Assembly (NCBI RefSeq): GCF_012273015.1
Contig: NZ_CP050954.1
Coordinates: forward strand, 1,302,001 to 1,366,000
Source of the DNA: Hymenobacter sp. BT18
GTDB lineage: Bacteria; Bacteroidota; Bacteroidia; Cytophagales; Hymenobacteraceae
DNA length: 64,000 nt
Reading direction: 5' to 3'
Positions 35,212 to 43,287 of this stretch are shown here, in pieces; positions within the stretch are counted from its first letter, which is position 1; every line of letters begins with the position of its first letter. Both the position numbers and the translations under genes were made by a program. Below the pieces are notes generated by a model. The model saw only the letters and a list, made by a program, of their open reading frames with translations, did no database searches and had not been told where the DNA came from.

Positions 35212-35244
35212 GAAGGCGTGTTCAGTTGGCCTGAACACGCCTTC
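35212..35244. other. Free-standing perfect hairpin
   Basis: GAAGGCGTGTTCAG and its exact complement flank a 5-base loop (TTGGC). The sequence after it is ATTGTTTC, so it could be a weak terminator for the regulator transcript, 318 bases past the stop codon, or the end of a small RNA. Confidence 0.6.
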
Positions 35245-35328
35245 ATTGTTTCTGGCTTCACTACTATGCTTCCCACAGGGCAACAGAGAGTCGTGTTTCG
35301 CCCCAAACGCACCTACTGCATCTAACTA

Positions 35329-35346
35329 AGTATAAATAGTATAAAT
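35329..35346. repeat. Tandem 9-base direct repeat
   Basis: AGTATAAAT occurs twice head to tail. The location in the regulatory gap makes it a possible operator, but it is also the sort of repeat that AT-rich DNA gives by chance. Confidence 0.35.
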
Positions 35347-35622
35347 CTACTATGCGTATTGAATACATCCTACCAACAACTGTGCCTCCGTACCATCTAT
35401 TATTGTATTATAGGTAAACACCTAACCTACTATAATTATTACAGCAATACGCAAAATTTATTATTTATCAACAATGTTAATCATTAAAACAATTTAATAT
35501 ATAATACAAATTCAATGATAAACATACTGATGAAAAAATACACTATTTTTTAACATGAATAAAATTATATTAAAAATCTATTTTGAAAATCAAGTCTTCT
35601 TTTTAATTCCTAGACCTTCTGC

Positions 35623-35778
35623 ATGGAAACACATACATTTTTTATTCATACTTCTGCCATCATCACAGGTGAAGATTCAACTGGTGTTGCTCTAGACTGT
35701 ATACTGATGAATTGCTCCTCAGTTACTCCCAAATTGAAAATAGCATTTCCGATTTGGGCACCGAAGCGGCGCAAGTAA
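35623..35778 (+). CDS. Candidate 51-residue exported peptide (precursor)
   Basis: An ATG frame of 51 codons just upstream of the adaptor and C39-peptidase exporter genes. The peptide has an acidic/neutral N-terminal part (GEDSTG at residues 16-21), two cysteines (Cys26 and Cys31) and a strongly basic C-terminus (KLKIAFPIWAPKRRK, residues 37-51). This is a shape seen in small secreted peptides. It lacks a Gly-Gly or Gly-Ala leader site; only Thr-Gly pairs occur. A perfect hairpin follows 14 bases after its stop, as for a partial terminator within an operon. A frame of this length in AT-rich DNA could be chance, so this is a hypothesis. Confidence 0.33.
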   Translation: METHTFFIHTSAIITGEDSTGVALDCILMNCSSVTPKLKIAFPIWAPKRRK

Positions 35779-35792
35779 ATTAATTATACGCT

Positions 35793-35822
35793 CCATACCA
35801 TGGGTTTTCTACCATGGTATGG
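35793..35822. other. Perfect 11-bp palindromic hairpin upstream of the export genes
   Basis: CCATACCATGG and its complement CCATGGTATGG flank an 8-base loop (GTTTTCTA). The palindrome lies 14 bases after the 51-codon ORF and 120 bases before the adaptor ATG. No T-tract follows. It could be an operator for a dimeric regulator or an attenuating / processing hairpin. Confidence 0.65.
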
Positions 35823-35942
35823 AAATAGTAGTAGGCAGCCCGCTCTGCTTAAGTAGTTGCTACGTGTGGCAGCCTCTCTCTTATTGACAGGAAGGGCCTT
35901 TTGCGGTCTTGTAAAACTGAAGCCTGACTTTCTTACTTGTTT

Positions 35943-37100
35943 ATGTTGCATCCTACCAGCATCGTACCGGATACGATGGAAGCCTACCTGCCCCAGGTGT
36001 CGGTTCGTAGCCAGCTCATTTACAGCATTATTTTAACGTCCCTGCTGGTGCTGCTCTGTGCTTTGCCTATTGTGCACGTGGACGTATCGGTACAAAGCGC
36101 CGGAATTATTCGACCTGTAGGTGAGCGAAATGAAATCCGCCCCTTGGTAGCGGGCATTGTGGAGAAAATACGGGTACGCGAAAACCAGTCGGTGCAGGCC
36201 GGCGACACGCTGTTACAGCTCAAAACTGATGTCGTGGATACGCAGCTTCGCTCCCTGCGGCAGCAGATGGCCGAAAAAGATGCTTTTATTGCCGACATCA
36301 GCAAGCTAGTGCGGCTGCGCGAGACTACCGTCCTTCAGGCGCCGGCGCTTAGTTCGGCCCTATACGCCCAGCAGTATGCCCAGTTCCGCTTTCAGCAGCA
36401 GGACCGCTTGGCGCAGCGGCGCAAGCTGCAGAGCGAGCTGAACGTGAGCCGCACGCTGTACGCGGGGCGGGTTATCTCCCGCATCGAAAACCAGGACAAG
36501 GAATATGCTCTGCAGAAACTCCTAAACGAATCGAGGCTGCAGGTGGAGAACCAGCTAAGCCAGTGGCAGGCCGATCTGAACATGCACCGCGTGGCCCTAG
36601 CCGAGCTGCAAACCAAGGAAAAACAGGCGCTGCAGGAACGGCGGCTCTACACCCTGCTTGCGCCCGTACCCGGCGCCGTGCAGCAGCTAGCCGGCAAATA
36701 TCCCGGCAGCTACGTGCAGGTCGGGGAGGCTCTGGGGCAAATCTCCCCCAACTCAGCGCTGATAGCGGAGTGCTACGTCACGCCCAAAGACATAGGCCAG
36801 CTGCGGCCCGGTATGAAGGCCCGCTTCCAGATTGACGCTTTCGACTACAACCAATGGGGCATGCTGGAAGGCAAAATTCTAGAGGTAGCGAAAGACTTTA
36901 CCATGCTCAACGACCAGCCGGTGTTCAAAGTCACCTGCCAGCTTAACCAGGGGCACCTTTCCCTGCCCAATGGCTATCAGGGCCGCCTAAAAAAAGGCAT
37001 GACGCTGCGGGGACGGTTTATGCTGGCCAAGCGCAGTCTGTGGCAGCTGCTCTACGATAAAGCGGATGACTGGATGAACCCTACCCAGTTCAACCGCTAG
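35943..37100 (+). CDS. HlyD-family membrane fusion (adaptor) protein
   Basis: A 385-residue periplasmic adaptor for type I secretion. A cytoplasmic N-terminus precedes one TM (about residues 25-45). The first half-lipoyl segment is GIIRPVGERNEIRPLVAGIV. A long coiled coil with many Gln/Leu/Arg follows (about 90-230), then the second lipoyl half (LLAPVPGAVQQLAGKYPGSY) and a beta-barrel domain (GMKARFQIDAFDYNQWG). The ATG at 35943 is used; TTG two codons upstream is unlikely. It is 29 bases before the ABC exporter, with which it should form the inner-membrane part of the secretion channel. A TolC-like outer-membrane partner is not present here. Confidence 0.92.
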   Translation: MLHPTSIVPDTMEAYLPQVSVRSQLIYSIILTSLLVLLCALPIVHVDVSVQSAGIIRPVGERNEIRPLVAGIVEKIRVRENQSVQAGDTLLQLKTDVVDTQLRSLRQQMAEKDAFIADISKLVRLRETTVLQAPALSSALYAQQYAQFRFQQQDRLAQRRKLQSELNVSRTLYAGRVISRIENQDKEYALQKLLNESRLQVENQLSQWQADLNMHRVALAELQTKEKQALQERRLYTLLAPVPGAVQQLAGKYPGSYVQVGEALGQISPNSALIAECYVTPKDIGQLRPGMKARFQIDAFDYNQWGMLEGKILEVAKDFTMLNDQPVFKVTCQLNQGHLSLPNGYQGRLKKGMTLRGRFMLAKRSLWQLLYDKADDWMNPTQFNR

Positions 37101-37129
37101 TTTCTCAGCCTGATCTTTCCGCCGTATTC

Positions 37130-39331
37130 ATGAAAAAATCGACCCTCATCCGGCAGCGCGACATCACCGATTGCGGGGCCGCTTGCCTGGCTTCCGTAGC
37201 GGCGCACTATCACTTGCTGCTGCCAGTGGCGCGCATCCGCCAGTATGCCTCCACTGATCAAAAAGGCACCAACGTGCTGGGTATGATCAACGCGGCCGAA
37301 AAAATCGGCTTCCAGGCCAAAGGCGTAAAGGGCGGGCCCGACAGCTTGGAGAAAATCCCGAAGCCGGCCATTGCCCACGTGGTGGTGCAGGAGAAGCTGC
37401 ACCACTACGTGGTCATCTACGCGGTGAGCCGCACCCACGTGACGGTGATGGACCCGGCCGACGGGCGGATGCACAAGCATACCCTGGAGGAGTTCACCAA
37501 GGAATGGAGCGGCGTACTTATGCTGCTACTGCCCGACACGTCCTTCAGGGCCGCCAACGAAAAAACGTCCTCCCTAAAGCGGTTCTGGCAGCTCATTCAG
37601 CCGCACCGGAGCGTGATGCTGCAAGCCCTGGTGGGCGCCGCTCTCTACACCATCCTGGGGCTTAGCATGTCCATCTATGTACAGAAAATAGTGGACAATG
37701 TGCTGGTAGAAGGCAACCACAACCTGCTAAACGTGATGAGCGTGGCCATGGTGGCCATCCTGCTGCTGCAATTGGTGGTAGGCACGGTTAAAAGCTTCTT
37801 CGTCCTGAAAACGGGGCAGCAGCTGGATGCTGGTCTGATTATGGGCTACTATAATCACCTGCTGCGCCTGCCCCAGACGTTCTTCGACACCATGCGCGTG
37901 GGGGAAATTATTTCGCGGGTAAACGACGCGGTGAAGATCCGGGCCTTTGTCAACGATGCAGCTATCAATGTGCTGGTAAACCTGTTCATCGTGGCCTTCT
38001 CTTTTGCCCTCATGTTCACTTATTACTGGAAGCTGGCGCTCATCATCATGACGATTATTCCACTCTACGCGGTGATTTATCTGATCATGAACCGCCTGAA
38101 CCGCCGCTACCAGCGCCAGCTGATGGAAAGCGGCGCGGAACTGCAGTCGCAAATGGTGGAGTCGTTGGGGGCGATGAGCACGATCAAAGGCTTCGGCATG
38201 GAGGAGTTTGCCAGCGTGCGTACCGAAACACGCTTTGTGCAGCTCCTTCGCCTGGTTTACACCTCCGGCCGGCAGAGCATACTTGGAGGAGCCGCCTCGG
38301 AGTTCGTGTCGCAGGTTTTTAAGGTCATTCTGCTGTGGGTGGGCGCGTATTTTGTACTTGGCAACCAACTTACGCCCGGAGAGCTGCTGTCCTTTTACGC
38401 GTTAATTGGCTACTTCACGGGCCCGGCTACCAGCCTGATTGGCGCCAACAAAACGGTGCAGGATGCCCTGATTGCGGCCGACCGCCTGTTTGAAGTAATT
38501 GACTTAGAGCGCGAGTCACTGGAACACAAGACGGCGCTGACCAAAGAACTGGTGGGAGATATCCGGTTTTCCAACGTGGCTTTTAGCTACGGGACCCGCA
38601 CAACGGTGTTTGAAAACCTGTCGCTGAGCATTCGCAAGGGTACCATCACGGGCATCGTAGGCGAAAGCGGCTCGGGCAAAACCACGCTGCTGGCGCTGCT
38701 GCAAGGCATCTACCCACTCAAGAGCGGTAGCATCGGCATCGGCGACCTGAACCTGCAGCACGTACACCCCGACAGCCTGCGCCGGGTGGTGAGCGTGGTG
38801 CCCCAGCAGGTGGATCTGTTCACGGGCAATATCATCGAAAACATAGCCGTGGGCGACTACTCCCCCGATATGGGCCGCCTCATCCGGATTTGCCAGCAGC
38901 TGGGTATGCTGGAGTTTATTGAGAAGCTGCCGGCCGGCTTTGGCACTCAGCTCGGGGAGCACGGCACCGGCCTCTCGGGCGGGCAGAAGCAACGTCTGGC
39001 TATTGCCCGCGCCCTCTACCGCGACCCGGAAATCCTAATTCTGGATGAAGCTACTTCGGCCCTGGATGGCAACTCTGAGCATTACGTGCAGCAGACTATT
39101 CAGCATCTGCGGGCGGCGGGCAAAACCGTAATTATCATCGCTCACCGGCTCAGCACCGTGATGGGTGCGGATAAGATTGTGGTATTGGCCGCCGGTAAAC
39201 TGGTGGAAGAAGGCACCCACGCTGAGTTGATGCTGGCTGAGGGCCACTACCACCGGATGTGGCATCAGCTCCTGCCGCCCAGCCTGTACGCGGTGGCTCC
39301 CTCAGTTTCTTCTTCCCCAAGTCTCAACTAA
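37130..39331 (+). CDS. Peptidase C39-containing ABC transporter (bacteriocin-type exporter)
   Basis: A 733-residue exporter that trims the leader from a peptide and pumps it out. The N-terminal C39 peptidase (residues 1-135) has Gln9, Cys15 (DCGAACLAS), His92 (LHHYVVIYAV) and Asp108 (MDPADG), so the protease looks active. The transmembrane domain is at about 160-430. The ATPase domain has Walker A GESGSGKTT, the signature LSGGQKQRLAIARAL, and Walker B ILILDEATSALD. Known substrates of C39 domains carry Gly-Gly-type leaders. The gene is in an operon with the adaptor and ends at a strong terminator. Its substrate gene is either the small ORF upstream or elsewhere in the genome. Confidence 0.95.
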   Translation: MKKSTLIRQRDITDCGAACLASVAAHYHLLLPVARIRQYASTDQKGTNVLGMINAAEKIGFQAKGVKGGPDSLEKIPKPAIAHVVVQEKLHHYVVIYAVSRTHVTVMDPADGRMHKHTLEEFTKEWSGVLMLLLPDTSFRAANEKTSSLKRFWQLIQPHRSVMLQALVGAALYTILGLSMSIYVQKIVDNVLVEGNHNLLNVMSVAMVAILLLQLVVGTVKSFFVLKTGQQLDAGLIMGYYNHLLRLPQTFFDTMRVGEIISRVNDAVKIRAFVNDAAINVLVNLFIVAFSFALMFTYYWKLALIIMTIIPLYAVIYLIMNRLNRRYQRQLMESGAELQSQMVESLGAMSTIKGFGMEEFASVRTETRFVQLLRLVYTSGRQSILGGAASEFVSQVFKVILLWVGAYFVLGNQLTPGELLSFYALIGYFTGPATSLIGANKTVQDALIAADRLFEVIDLERESLEHKTALTKELVGDIRFSNVAFSYGTRTTVFENLSLSIRKGTITGIVGESGSGKTTLLALLQGIYPLKSGSIGIGDLNLQHVHPDSLRRVVSVVPQQVDLFTGNIIENIAVGDYSPDMGRLIRICQQLGMLEFIEKLPAGFGTQLGEHGTGLSGGQKQRLAIARALYRDPEILILDEATSALDGNSEHYVQQTIQHLRAAGKTVIIIAHRLSTVMGADKIVVLAAGKLVEEGTHAELMLAEGHYHRMWHQLLPPSLYAVAPSVSSSPSLN

Positions 39332-39415
39332 TTGGGCTGGAGCCTTCCGGACAGGTTGCTGCAGATACCAACTCCGAGCTCCTGGTACAACCAGCCAGGC
39401 ATGGGCTCCCCCGTG

Positions 39416-39465
39416 CACCGGCTATGCTCCTAGTTACCCTGCTAGCGCATAGCCGGTGTTTTTTT
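39416..39465 (+). terminator. Rho-independent terminator of the export operon
   Basis: A perfect 12-bp stem (CACCGGCTATGC / GCATAGCCGGTG) followed by seven T residues, about 85 bases after the ABC transporter stop. Confidence 0.88.
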
Positions 39466-39497
39466 CTGCACTACCCTGTGCAGGCGCCCCAGCTTGC

Positions 39498-42400
39498 CTA
39501 AAACAACACGGCTACCTGCATGCGGCCCGTGTGTACGGGACTCAAGCCGTTAGGCTTGCGCCCATCGTAGCTCAGCGTCAGGTTCAGGCCATTGCTGAGG
39601 CGCTGTTCCGCGTTTACATTCCAAGTGAGGTTGTTGCCGGGGCGCAAGGCATTCAGGATTTCCAGCCCTACCACGGAAGACAAATCCCCATCGAAGCCGA
39701 CGCGCACCAGACGCGTAGCCGCCGTTACGGTGCGTTTCCCTACCTGGCTGACGCGGGTTTCCACCCCCAGCTCGTCGAATACGCCGCGGGCACCCTCATC
39801 GGGGCCGGCGAGGGTATTCTGCTTGCTGGTGTGCAGATAAACGCCCGTGAAGCGCAGCGTGTTGCTGGGCTGGTAGCTGATTTCGGGCGCAGCTTCGTAC
39901 AGCAAAAGCCGAAAGTTACGGGGCGAGAGGTAGGTTGACTCGTTTTCGCGGATGGTGCGCGTGACCGTGAAGCGCCCCGTGAACGACTGGGCCAGGGTGC
40001 GCCGAACCAGCACGCTCTGGCTGGCCAGGTTGCGGATATCGGTACCCTGGGTGAGGAGCACTTTTTGCTGAGTTTGCTGCACGGTAACCTCGCCCCCAAA
40101 AATAGGATTGGACCGGTTGAAGTACAGCGTATTACGCAGCAGCTTATTCAGACTTAGCAGAAACAAGTCCTCGGTTTGAAAAGCGAAGGGGTTGAGGCGG
40201 GAACTGAGGCTCTTATCAGTAGTGCGCCGGTCGAGGCTGACGGTGGTGAGGGTGGAAAAGCGGGCGGCTACGCTGCGCCAGCCGGCTTGCTCCCGCCAAC
40301 GGGCCGGGGCACTGGCCGTGAGGCGGTAGCTGAAGCGGTTGGAAAAAGCCAGAATGTAGTCATCGGTGGGCAGGAACACCTTGATGTGGGTGCGGAATTG
40401 TGCATCGGGAGTCTGGGCCTCAAAGAACTCTTCTTTGTCTTCGCGGCCGTTTTTGGGCTCGGCGTCGCCGCCGTAGTAGTGCGTACCCTGGCCGTTGGGT
40501 ACGGGCAGAAAAGAATAATCCCGCTTCAGCTCCCGGTCCGAAGCCACGCTGTAGCTCAACTCCGAGCGCAGGGTATTCTGCAGCAGGGCCGCATTCCAGT
40601 CTATCTTGCCCAGCACGGTTTGTTGGCGGGCGCTGTCGCGGGCCGCCAGGTCGCGGTAGGTAGCCAGCACCGTGAGGTCCTGGGTTTTGCCCAGTCGGCT
40701 GCTGAAAGTCCCCTGCCAGGTTTGGGCCCGACCCCGGGTTTGCAGGCTGGTTAATTCACGGTTGGGGGTTTGGTCGCGCCGGTAGCTGTAGTCGAGCCGA
40801 AACTTGGTTTGAGCCGAGTCGCGACTTTGCAGAAACACGTTGTGCTCGTCGTAGTAGTTAGCCGAGGAAAGGGAGTCGCCGGAGGGCAGGGCCACCCGGT
40901 TCTTGTCGAAACGGTAGGCGTAGCCCGGGATAATGCGCCCCTGCGTGTAGCGGGCGGTGGCTTCGCCCCGGGCCCAGGTAGAGCGGCGCCGGCCGGCCTC
41001 CGAGTTCAGCAGAAACAGGGCCCCGCGTACTTCTACCTGCCCAAGCTGGCGGGCCCCTTCCAGCCAGTGCTGCACGCCGCTTACCTCCCCGGCCCGGAAA
41101 CGGCGGCTTACCCGGTAGCTCAGCAGGTTGTTGGCATCCTTTAGGGCGCCCAGGGAAAAGTTGAAGATGTTGTCCTCGCGCGGAGTGCGCCGCGTGCCGT
41201 TGCCCAGCACGGTGCTGGTCGTGCTCCAGTTGCGGTCGAACTCAATATCCCGGTACCGGTCGATGGGGGCAAACAGGCGGCTGGTGTACTCGTAGTCGAG
41301 GGTGCTGCGCAGCTTGTAGCCTTGCAGAACAGGCAGCCGCAGGGGTTTATCTACCACCGCGTAGCCCACCCGAAACGCCCTGCCCTGGTCGCTCTGGGGC
41401 GAAAACCGATTCAAATCCAATTGGGAGGTAGCCACATCCACGAATACCGTGCTGGTCGAATCAAGCCGGTAGCTGGCGCTGCCCGCCAGCATCTGCTTCT
41501 GCAGGGGCGTGGGCAGAAGCCGGATGGGCTGGTAGCTGCCCTGGGGAATGCCGTTTACCGGGGCCACGTATTGAAACACGCGCCCGTTGGCATTCACGGC
41601 CGTGGGGCTCAGGATATAGTCACCTTGATTAGGGCCGATGTTGGTGAAGCGCACTGTGTAGACGCCGCGCGTGGAATCGGGCGGGTAGGTAAACACCGGC
41701 ACCGGCTGGCCATTGGCGTCGATGATGACGTTGCGGTTGTACTGCACCTGCCGCCGGTCGTAGACGGCTGAGTCGGCACCGGGCGTGGTTGCCTGGCTGA
41801 CGTTGTCGCCGGTGTTGCGCAGCAGCTCGCGCTGGGCCGGCGTCAGCTCCAGGTTGGGCGAGTTGTCGGGGTTGTCGGCCTCGCGGTAGTAGTTGGCGTG
41901 CACGCTCAGGCGGCTGGCCTGCTGGTAGTGGCTTACGTGGGTGAGGGAGCGGGCGTAGTTGAAGTCGGAATACTCGAAGTCGATACGGATGCGGGTATTG
42001 CGGGTAATCAGGTGCTGGGGCGAGAACGTGACTTCGGCTTGGTTGTAGTCGATGATGTAGTCGTTGTCAAAGCCCCGCGTCATCAGGCGCCCGTCCAGGT
42101 ACACCCGTTCCGAGTTGGCCAGCACGATGATGAACTGCTCCCCATTGGGCCCGCGCAGGCGGTAAGGCCCCTGCACGTTCTCGATGGGCGTGATTTCGAT
42201 GGAGGCAAACTTGCCCTTGGCTACCCCCGCCGCTACGGTGGTGGTAGCAAAGCGCCCTTTCCCCAGCACCGTGGTGGCCGTGGCACTGGTAGCTGGCGCG
42301 GCCTGGGCCGGAATGGTGCTGTTGCCCGAGTTGGTGAGGCCCACTCCTGCCCGCGCGGATGGGCGCCCAAAATTGGCTTCGATGGCGGCGCCCTGGATGT

Positions 42401-43181
42401 TCTTGTAGAAGCGCAGAAAGTAGTCGGGCTTGTTGCGAAGCACCACGTCGCCGGCCGTCAGGTTCCAGCGCGGGTGCGTTAGGGTCACGAAGATTCGGTC
42501 AAACTCCTGGAGCTGCTGGGTGTTGCCCTCCGGCTGAAACGGCACGCTTTGGTCGCTGATGGCCGCTGTGAGCTGAATTTGGTCGGTAAGCTGGCCTTCG
42601 AGCTGCAGGTTCAGGGCCGAGTTCACGAACACGTTCTGGGCGTTGCCGAAGGAAATTCCGCGCGCGAGGTTGCCCGTTTTGTTGATGCCGGGGGTAGCCA
42701 GGATTTGCTCTTTCACCGCAAAGTCTTCGTAGCCGAATGGCTTGCGCGGAAAGTTCACGCTGTCCATCAAACTAAGCGGCCGCCGGAAAACCGGCCCGGC
42801 CAGCCGCAGCGGCAGCACGCGGTAGCACACCAGGATGGAATCTTCGCCTCCGCCCGGCAGCTGAATATCCGGCTGGCCGGGCTCAAAGGCGGGCATACGC
42901 GTAGCCGCCCGCACGTAGCGGTAGCGGTTCGTGCGCGGGTCATAGGCCACCGCGCGGCCGTTTTCCGCCCCCACCGACGAAGGCACTACCGTGAGCGTGT
43001 CGCTGAGCTCAAAGAAGGTGGTATCGCGCGTGGCCGCCAGCCGCACCCACCGGCAGCGGCGCGACGAAGCCGGGCCGGCCTCCGCTGGCCGCTGCTGGGC
43101 CTGAGCCCCCGAAATAGCCACCCATCCGCACGCCAGCAGCAAACACAGGCGCAGGAATAGAGGCGAAATACGGCGGGTCAT
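39498..43181 (-). CDS. Large SprA-like outer-membrane beta-barrel protein
   Basis: A 1227-residue exported protein with a signal peptide (residues 1-28, ending AQA). An N-terminal block (about 155-260) resembles part of SprA: FGNAQNVFVNSALNLQLEGQ, then AISDQSVPFQPEGNTQQLQ and LTAGDVVLRN. A Ser/Thr/Ala stretch follows, and the second half is a series of amphipathic strands typical of a large barrel, ending in Phe (MQVAVLF). It is shorter than SprA of the type 9 secretion system and probably belongs to a related Bacteroidetes family of unknown role. It lies 106 bases downstream of the orphan kinase on the same strand. Confidence 0.75.
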   Translation of the reverse strand: MTRRISPLFLRLCLLLACGWVAISGAQAQQRPAEAGPASSRRCRWVRLAATRDTTFFELSDTLTVVPSSVGAENGRAVAYDPRTNRYRYVRAATRMPAFEPGQPDIQLPGGGEDSILVCYRVLPLRLAGPVFRRPLSLMDSVNFPRKPFGYEDFAVKEQILATPGINKTGNLARGISFGNAQNVFVNSALNLQLEGQLTDQIQLTAAISDQSVPFQPEGNTQQLQEFDRIFVTLTHPRWNLTAGDVVLRNKPDYFLRFYKNIQGAAIEANFGRPSARAGVGLTNSGNSTIPAQAAPATSATATTVLGKGRFATTTVAAGVAKGKFASIEITPIENVQGPYRLRGPNGEQFIIVLANSERVYLDGRLMTRGFDNDYIIDYNQAEVTFSPQHLITRNTRIRIDFEYSDFNYARSLTHVSHYQQASRLSVHANYYREADNPDNSPNLELTPAQRELLRNTGDNVSQATTPGADSAVYDRRQVQYNRNVIIDANGQPVPVFTYPPDSTRGVYTVRFTNIGPNQGDYILSPTAVNANGRVFQYVAPVNGIPQGSYQPIRLLPTPLQKQMLAGSASYRLDSTSTVFVDVATSQLDLNRFSPQSDQGRAFRVGYAVVDKPLRLPVLQGYKLRSTLDYEYTSRLFAPIDRYRDIEFDRNWSTTSTVLGNGTRRTPREDNIFNFSLGALKDANNLLSYRVSRRFRAGEVSGVQHWLEGARQLGQVEVRGALFLLNSEAGRRRSTWARGEATARYTQGRIIPGYAYRFDKNRVALPSGDSLSSANYYDEHNVFLQSRDSAQTKFRLDYSYRRDQTPNRELTSLQTRGRAQTWQGTFSSRLGKTQDLTVLATYRDLAARDSARQQTVLGKIDWNAALLQNTLRSELSYSVASDRELKRDYSFLPVPNGQGTHYYGGDAEPKNGREDKEEFFEAQTPDAQFRTHIKVFLPTDDYILAFSNRFSYRLTASAPARWREQAGWRSVAARFSTLTTVSLDRRTTDKSLSSRLNPFAFQTEDLFLLSLNKLLRNTLYFNRSNPIFGGEVTVQQTQQKVLLTQGTDIRNLASQSVLVRRTLAQSFTGRFTVTRTIRENESTYLSPRNFRLLLYEAAPEISYQPSNTLRFTGVYLHTSKQNTLAGPDEGARGVFDELGVETRVSQVGKRTVTAATRLVRVGFDGDLSSVVGLEILNALRPGNNLTWNVNAEQRLSNGLNLTLSYDGRKPNGLSPVHTGRMQVAVLF

Positions 43182-43287
43182 CCGGTAAAAATACAGGCCA
43201 ATAGAAGTCTTTGCTGCACAACGCTAACCCGGCGGTATTTTGTGCCTTTATGCGCAGCATTGCGCCAAGTCACCCTCTGGCCCCGCG

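Larger units (their letters stand above)
34895..35942. other. 1-kb AT-rich intergenic region before the export genes
   Basis: A 1048-base stretch of clearly lower GC than the window average. It contains a perfect hairpin at 35212-35244, a tandem 9-base repeat at 35329-35346, the 51-codon ORF at 35623-35778, and a perfect 11-bp palindrome at 35793-35822. A 46-codon frame at 35555-35695 overlaps the 51-codon ORF in another phase. A 56-codon frame at 35162-35332 runs through the first hairpin and is unlikely to be coding. No peptide with a Gly-Gly leader and a start codon was found. Confidence 0.6.

Noticed and set aside
35162..35332. 56-codon ORF in the regulator-exporter gap
   Set aside because: It runs straight through a perfect 14-bp hairpin, has no leader-like features and no supporting signal; the hairpin explains the sequence better.
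35555..35695. 46-codon ORF overlapping the 51-codon candidate peptide gene
   Set aside because: It is composed of residues expected from AT-rich DNA (Ile, Leu, Phe, Lys), has no Gly-Gly or Cys pattern and ends before the downstream hairpin without relation to it.
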